A stretch of DNA of 64,000 bases, taken from Clostridium sp. AM22-11AC. Its GTDB lineage: Bacteria; Bacillota; Clostridia; Lachnospirales; Lachnospiraceae. Both the position numbers and the translations under genes were made by a program. The stretch covers positions 1-64,000 of the forward strand of contig NZ_QUCM01000007.1 in the NCBI RefSeq assembly GCF_003473545.1. Reading direction: 5' to 3'. The first letter of the stretch is position 1; each line of letters opens with the position of its first letter. This document shows, in pieces, positions 61,634-64,000 of this stretch. The notes under the pieces were generated by a model. That model searched no databases, was not told the DNA's origin, and was given only the letters and a program-made list of their open reading frames with translations.

Positions 61634-62500
61634 TTAGTGCGCTGCAAACACGGATTTCGCGAGGCTTCCCGTCTTAAACAGCGTAAATGCCAGCAAAACC
61701 GTATAGCCCAAAACGCCCCAAATGCTGCTGATGATGTTATCCGAAAAGGACAGGTTCTGAATCAGAACTGCATAGATGCCTACACAGATCATGATAAGAA
61801 AGCCCTGGAATCCCAGTGCAAACAGGGAGCGCAGATAGTTTTGACCGGTATGGCTCTGCTCATGGTTTCCAAAGGTTGCGAACGGAATCGGCGCAAGGCT
61901 CACCATGAGATATATTTCCACCATTCGGCCATACACGATGACAAAGATGATAGCCGACAACGCCAGCATCGTGACCTGAACCACAAAGGTCTGCAAATAC
62001 AGTCCCAGCAGCGGTCCTAAGTCCATGCCTTCCAGCGTGGCCTGCATTGCTGTCAGGGTCGCATCGCTGACGGACGTACTGCCGGAAATCAGCCCGCCGC
62101 TTCGGGAGATCACTTGCTGCGCCGCATCAAAGACAGCCATCGTGATATTGAATGTGTTCGAGATCAGGGTCACTGCCAGAAAGGTCTTAAAGACCCATTT
62201 GAAAAATGTCCATGTCTCGAAATTTGCCAGATTGTTATGCTCAATGAGCATCTGGATCAGCTCATAACAGGCGATGAAAGTCAGCACCATTCCGGCAATG
62301 GGCAGGATCACGGATTCCGAGATGTTGCGGATCATAGAAAAAACAGCAGGTGAAAAGTTCGCCGGTGTGGTTCCCACATCGCCTGCGATCTGTCCAACCT
62401 GCTGGTTGACCGAATCGAACATCCCTGAAAGATTTCCCATGATACCGCTGATGATCATGCTCTTGAGCCAATCTGTGATCTGTTCAAGGATACTCTGCAT
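61634..62500 (-). CDS. VirB6/TrbL-like channel protein
   Basis: 288 aa. Six to seven transmembrane segments (for example VILPIAGMVLTFIACYELIQ, MLALSAIIFVIVYGRMVEIY, FLIMICVGIYAVLI), no signal peptidase site. TrbL/CD0411-type polytopic protein of the transfer channel. Ends 17 bp upstream of the PrgI gene. Confidence 0.88.
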   Translation of the reverse strand: MQSILEQITDWLKSMIISGIMGNLSGMFDSVNQQVGQIAGDVGTTPANFSPAVFSMIRNISESVILPIAGMVLTFIACYELIQMLIEHNNLANFETWTFFKWVFKTFLAVTLISNTFNITMAVFDAAQQVISRSGGLISGSTSVSDATLTAMQATLEGMDLGPLLGLYLQTFVVQVTMLALSAIIFVIVYGRMVEIYLMVSLAPIPFATFGNHEQSHTGQNYLRSLFALGFQGFLIMICVGIYAVLIQNLSFSDNIISSIWGVLGYTVLLAFTLFKTGSLAKSVFAAH

Positions 62501-62515
62501 GAGCCGCCTCCTTCC

Positions 62516-62614
62516 TTACGCAAACACGCCGAACAGCTTCGCCATCCGGGACAGAAGCATGAACAGCTGAGAGAAAAGAGACAGTGCCGATGCAGTTGTA
62601 GTAAGAAACGCCAT
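62516..62614 (-). CDS. 32-aa hydrophobic small protein
   Basis: MAFLTTTASALSLFSQLF then MLLSRMAKLFGVFA and TAA. It has a strong ACAGGAGG 8 bp before the ATG. Begins like Maff2 (MAF) but ends after one helix. It is preceded by intergenic element 3. Possibly a duplicated, shortened Maff2-type peptide. Real by its RBS and position between Maff2 and TrbL. Confidence 0.65.
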   Translation of the reverse strand: MAFLTTTASALSLFSQLFMLLSRMAKLFGVFA

Positions 62615-62718
62615 AGATTTGTCCTCCTGTAACTTGTCCGGCCTATCCGCCGGTGCGATTCTAAACTGCGGTTCTGCGCCATACTTCCAACATGTGCACC
62701 TGCCAGAGAGCGCAGAAA

Positions 62719-62775
62719 ATAGCCAGCTGCGGAGATTGCCTGCACCTGACTATGTAACAGGCAGCTTTCGCCGCC
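62719..62775 (-). repeat. transfer-operon intergenic element 3
   Basis: ATAGCCAG (62719-62726) with CTGACTAT (62746-62753), then GTAA and hairpin GGCAGC/GCCGCC (62760-62775). CATGTGCACCTGC at 62691-62703 is repeated at 63084. Between the 32-aa gene and Maff2. Confidence 0.65.
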
Positions 62776-62806
62776 CGGCCGGAATCTTCGCTCCGACAGC
62801 TTTTGC

Positions 62807-63022
62807 TTAACCGAACAGACCGGAAAGCAGCGGCACCAGAGTCGTACCGATCAGTGCCACGCCGCCGCCAGCCATCAGCTGTTTCATACCCTGGGATTTG
62901 GCACCGGGGTTGTCGTTGCCGTAGCCCTCCAGCAGGTTGATGGCTCCCCAGATGCCGAGACCGGCACCCAGTGCGATGACAAGAGTCTGAAGAACGGTTA
63001 CTGCGCTGTTGAAAAATGCCAT
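62807..63022 (-). CDS. Maff2-family membrane protein
   Basis: 71 aa. MAFFNSAVTVLQTLVIALGAG, one or two transmembrane helices and the family signature NLLEGYGNDNPGAKSQG. RBS AAGGAGG. Small T4SS-associated membrane protein, VirB2-like position. Confidence 0.93.
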   Translation of the reverse strand: MAFFNSAVTVLQTLVIALGAGLGIWGAINLLEGYGNDNPGAKSQGMKQLMAGGGVALIGTTLVPLLSGLFG

Positions 63023-63110
63023 AAATGTGTACCTCCTTGTACGATGCGCCCTTGCGGGCTAATGAATAGTGATTTTCCATCTGCATGTGCACCTGCAAAT
63101 GGGCAAACAT

Positions 63111-63172
63111 ATAGCCAGGTCTCCAATCCCAATCAGAAACCTGGCTATGTAAAGAGGCGGCAGCTCGCCGCC
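63111..63172 (-). repeat. transfer-operon intergenic element 4
   Basis: ATAGCCAGGT (63111-63120) with ACCTGGCTAT (63139-63148), a perfect 10-bp stem with 18-nt loop, then GTAA and hairpin GGCGGC/GCCGCC (63156-63172). CATGTGCACCTGC at 63084-63096 as in element 3. Between Maff2 and VirD4. Confidence 0.7.
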
Positions 63173-63230
63173 CCTTATCTTATTCTGTTACCAGCAGCGT
63201 ACCCATGACATCTTCGTCACCGGAACAAAC

Positions 63231-64000
63231 TTATTTGGCATGATCTGCATCAACTACTTCGTACTTATCACCGGGCTTGAGCTTCAGCCGATGATCGAGA
63301 AACGTCTCGATGCTGAACGTGTTTTTCTTATCAGCACCGGCAGTGAGCTTGTAGTTCGGATGCTGGGTCAGATCGTATTTATCTGACTTGAACGGTCTGA
63401 CACCGCGCAGCTGCAAAATGCACTTTCCGCCATCCAGCACAGCCAGTTCATCCACCGAAGCCAGGTCATGCCCAACCTTTTGGTAATTGGTGCCGTAAGA
63501 TGGGCTGTTGCCTCTGGTATCGGAAGTGTTGTACAGATCAATCGTTTCTTTTCCCAATGCCTGATTCAGCTCTTTCAGCGTAGTCGGCTCCGAACCGCCA
63601 AGGAAAATACGAGAATCCATATTGCCGATGATGGTATCGGCATTGTCCTTGTAGATTGCCTTCAACTGGCTCTGTGCCTGAAGTACCAGACATGCCGAGA
63701 TTTCTCTTGATCGGATGGTGGCTACCAGCTTTTCCAGATTTGGAATCTGACCAATGTTCGCACACTCATCAATCAGGCAGCGCACATGCACCGGCAATCT
63801 GCCGCCGTAAATATCATCCGCTTTCTCGCACAGCAGGTTAAACAGCTGTGTATAGATCATCGAAATCAGGAAATTAAAAGTCGGGTCTGTATCGCTCATA
63901 ATGAGGAACAGAGCCGTTTTCTTATCTCCCACCGTATCCAGCGACAGCTCATCGTACATGGTGATATCGCGGACTTCCTCAATATCGAAGGGAGCCAGAC
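63231..64000 (-). CDS. VirD4/TraG coupling protein, 5' end outside window
   Basis: C-terminal about 256 residues of a coupling protein. The frame continues upstream past ATG 63959 to the window edge (LAPFDIEEVRDIT), so that ATG is internal. VRCLIDECANIGQIPNLEKL holds Walker B (Asp-Glu) and ATIRSREISACLVLQAQSQL the conserved ATPase helix; GNMDSRIFLGGSEPTT follows. Couples the relaxosome to the T4SS channel. Last gene before the Maff2 leader. Confidence 0.9.
   Translation of the reverse strand, partial: LAPFDIEEVRDITMYDELSLDTVGDKKTALFLIMSDTDPTFNFLISMIYTQLFNLLCEKADDIYGGRLPVHVRCLIDECANIGQIPNLEKLVATIRSREISACLVLQAQSQLKAIYKDNADTIIGNMDSRIFLGGSEPTTLKELNQALGKETIDLYNTSDTRGNSPSYGTNYQKVGHDLASVDELAVLDGGKCILQLRGVRPFKSDKYDLTQHPNYKLTAGADKKNTFSIETFLDHRLKLKPGDKYEVVDADHAK

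Larger units (their letters stand above)
16294..64000. mobile_element. integrative conjugative element (Tn1549/CTn-type), right end outside window
   Basis: Bounded on the left by the rpsI att duplicate. Contains integrases, excisionase, relaxase, MobC, topoisomerase III, a type IV secretion operon (VirB4, PrgI, TrbL, Maff2, NlpC/P60, VirD4) and accessory genes, nearly all on the minus strand. A second element (about 28843-39803) is nested in it. The right end should lie at a full-length rpsI past the window. Confidence 0.85.

Noticed and set aside
1..64000. CRISPR array, tRNA or rRNA genes
   Set aside because: No regularly spaced repeats, no tRNA cloverleaf with CCA and no rRNA signatures were found while reading; a tRNAscan or Infernal run would be decisive.

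Overview
The window comes from a low-GC Gram-positive anaerobe, most likely a Lachnospiraceae-type Clostridium relative. The evidence is the gene content (hom with an ACT regulator, prfB with a Firmicutes-style frameshift, SecA with a zinc tail, long-form HPF), strong AGGAGG ribosome sites, sigma-A-type promoters, and the family of conjugative element present. No rRNA, tRNA or CRISPR array was seen.

Bases 1-11173 are ordinary chromosome. They hold a small membrane protein, the ACT/hom pair, prfB, secA, hpf, a secreted NlpC/P60 hydrolase, trxB and an SDR reductase. The divergent secA/hpf intergenic region carries four perfect TTATCCACA DnaA boxes in under 100 bp. Bases 11174-16293 are a patchwork downstream of the rpsI site: a prpF fragment, a TetR-controlled cargo operon (GNAT, small hydrolase, flavodoxin, Cys-rich KTR protein), an integrase 3' fragment, a lipoprotein, an IS200/IS605 copy and a broken LuxR-type gene.

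At 16294-16341 lies the 3' end of rpsI without the rest of the gene. This looks like the distal att site of a large integrative conjugative element (ICE) that runs rightward past the end of the window. Reading from att: two tandem tyrosine integrases, an excisionase, a MazF-like toxin, a two-gene AAA-ATPase/TOPRIM-like pair (possible defence system), and a Y-family polymerase operon with ImmA/IrrE and XRE genes facing a second XRE/ImmA pair across a shared operator region. Three hypothetical genes follow. After the nested element come the relaxase and MobC, a giant methylase/helicase protein, YodL and TTRAP proteins, topoisomerase III, an XRE/PAP2 cargo pair, and the Tn1549/CTn-type type IV secretion operon (DUF4366, DUF4315, NlpC/P60, VirB4, PrgI, TrbL, Maff2, VirD4).

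A second mobilizable element (about 28843-39803) is nested in the ICE, apparently in the 3' end of the ICE relaxase gene. It has a large serine recombinase, TnpW, Tn916-like Orf7/Orf8/Orf6/Orf9 regulators, an RlmN/Cfr-family 23S rRNA methyltransferase, its own oriT-like region, MobC, relaxase, TTRAP and an LtrC-like gene. An IS110 element with a recognisable bridge-RNA region sits directly upstream of the methyltransferase.

The main unexplained signals are: a structured non-coding segment shared by the leaders of the two recombination modules (about 19864-20130 and 30820-31135); a repeated stem plus GC-hairpin element at four or five intergenic sites of the transfer operon; the ATPase/TOPRIM-like pair; and the ImmA/XRE-controlled polymerase module.
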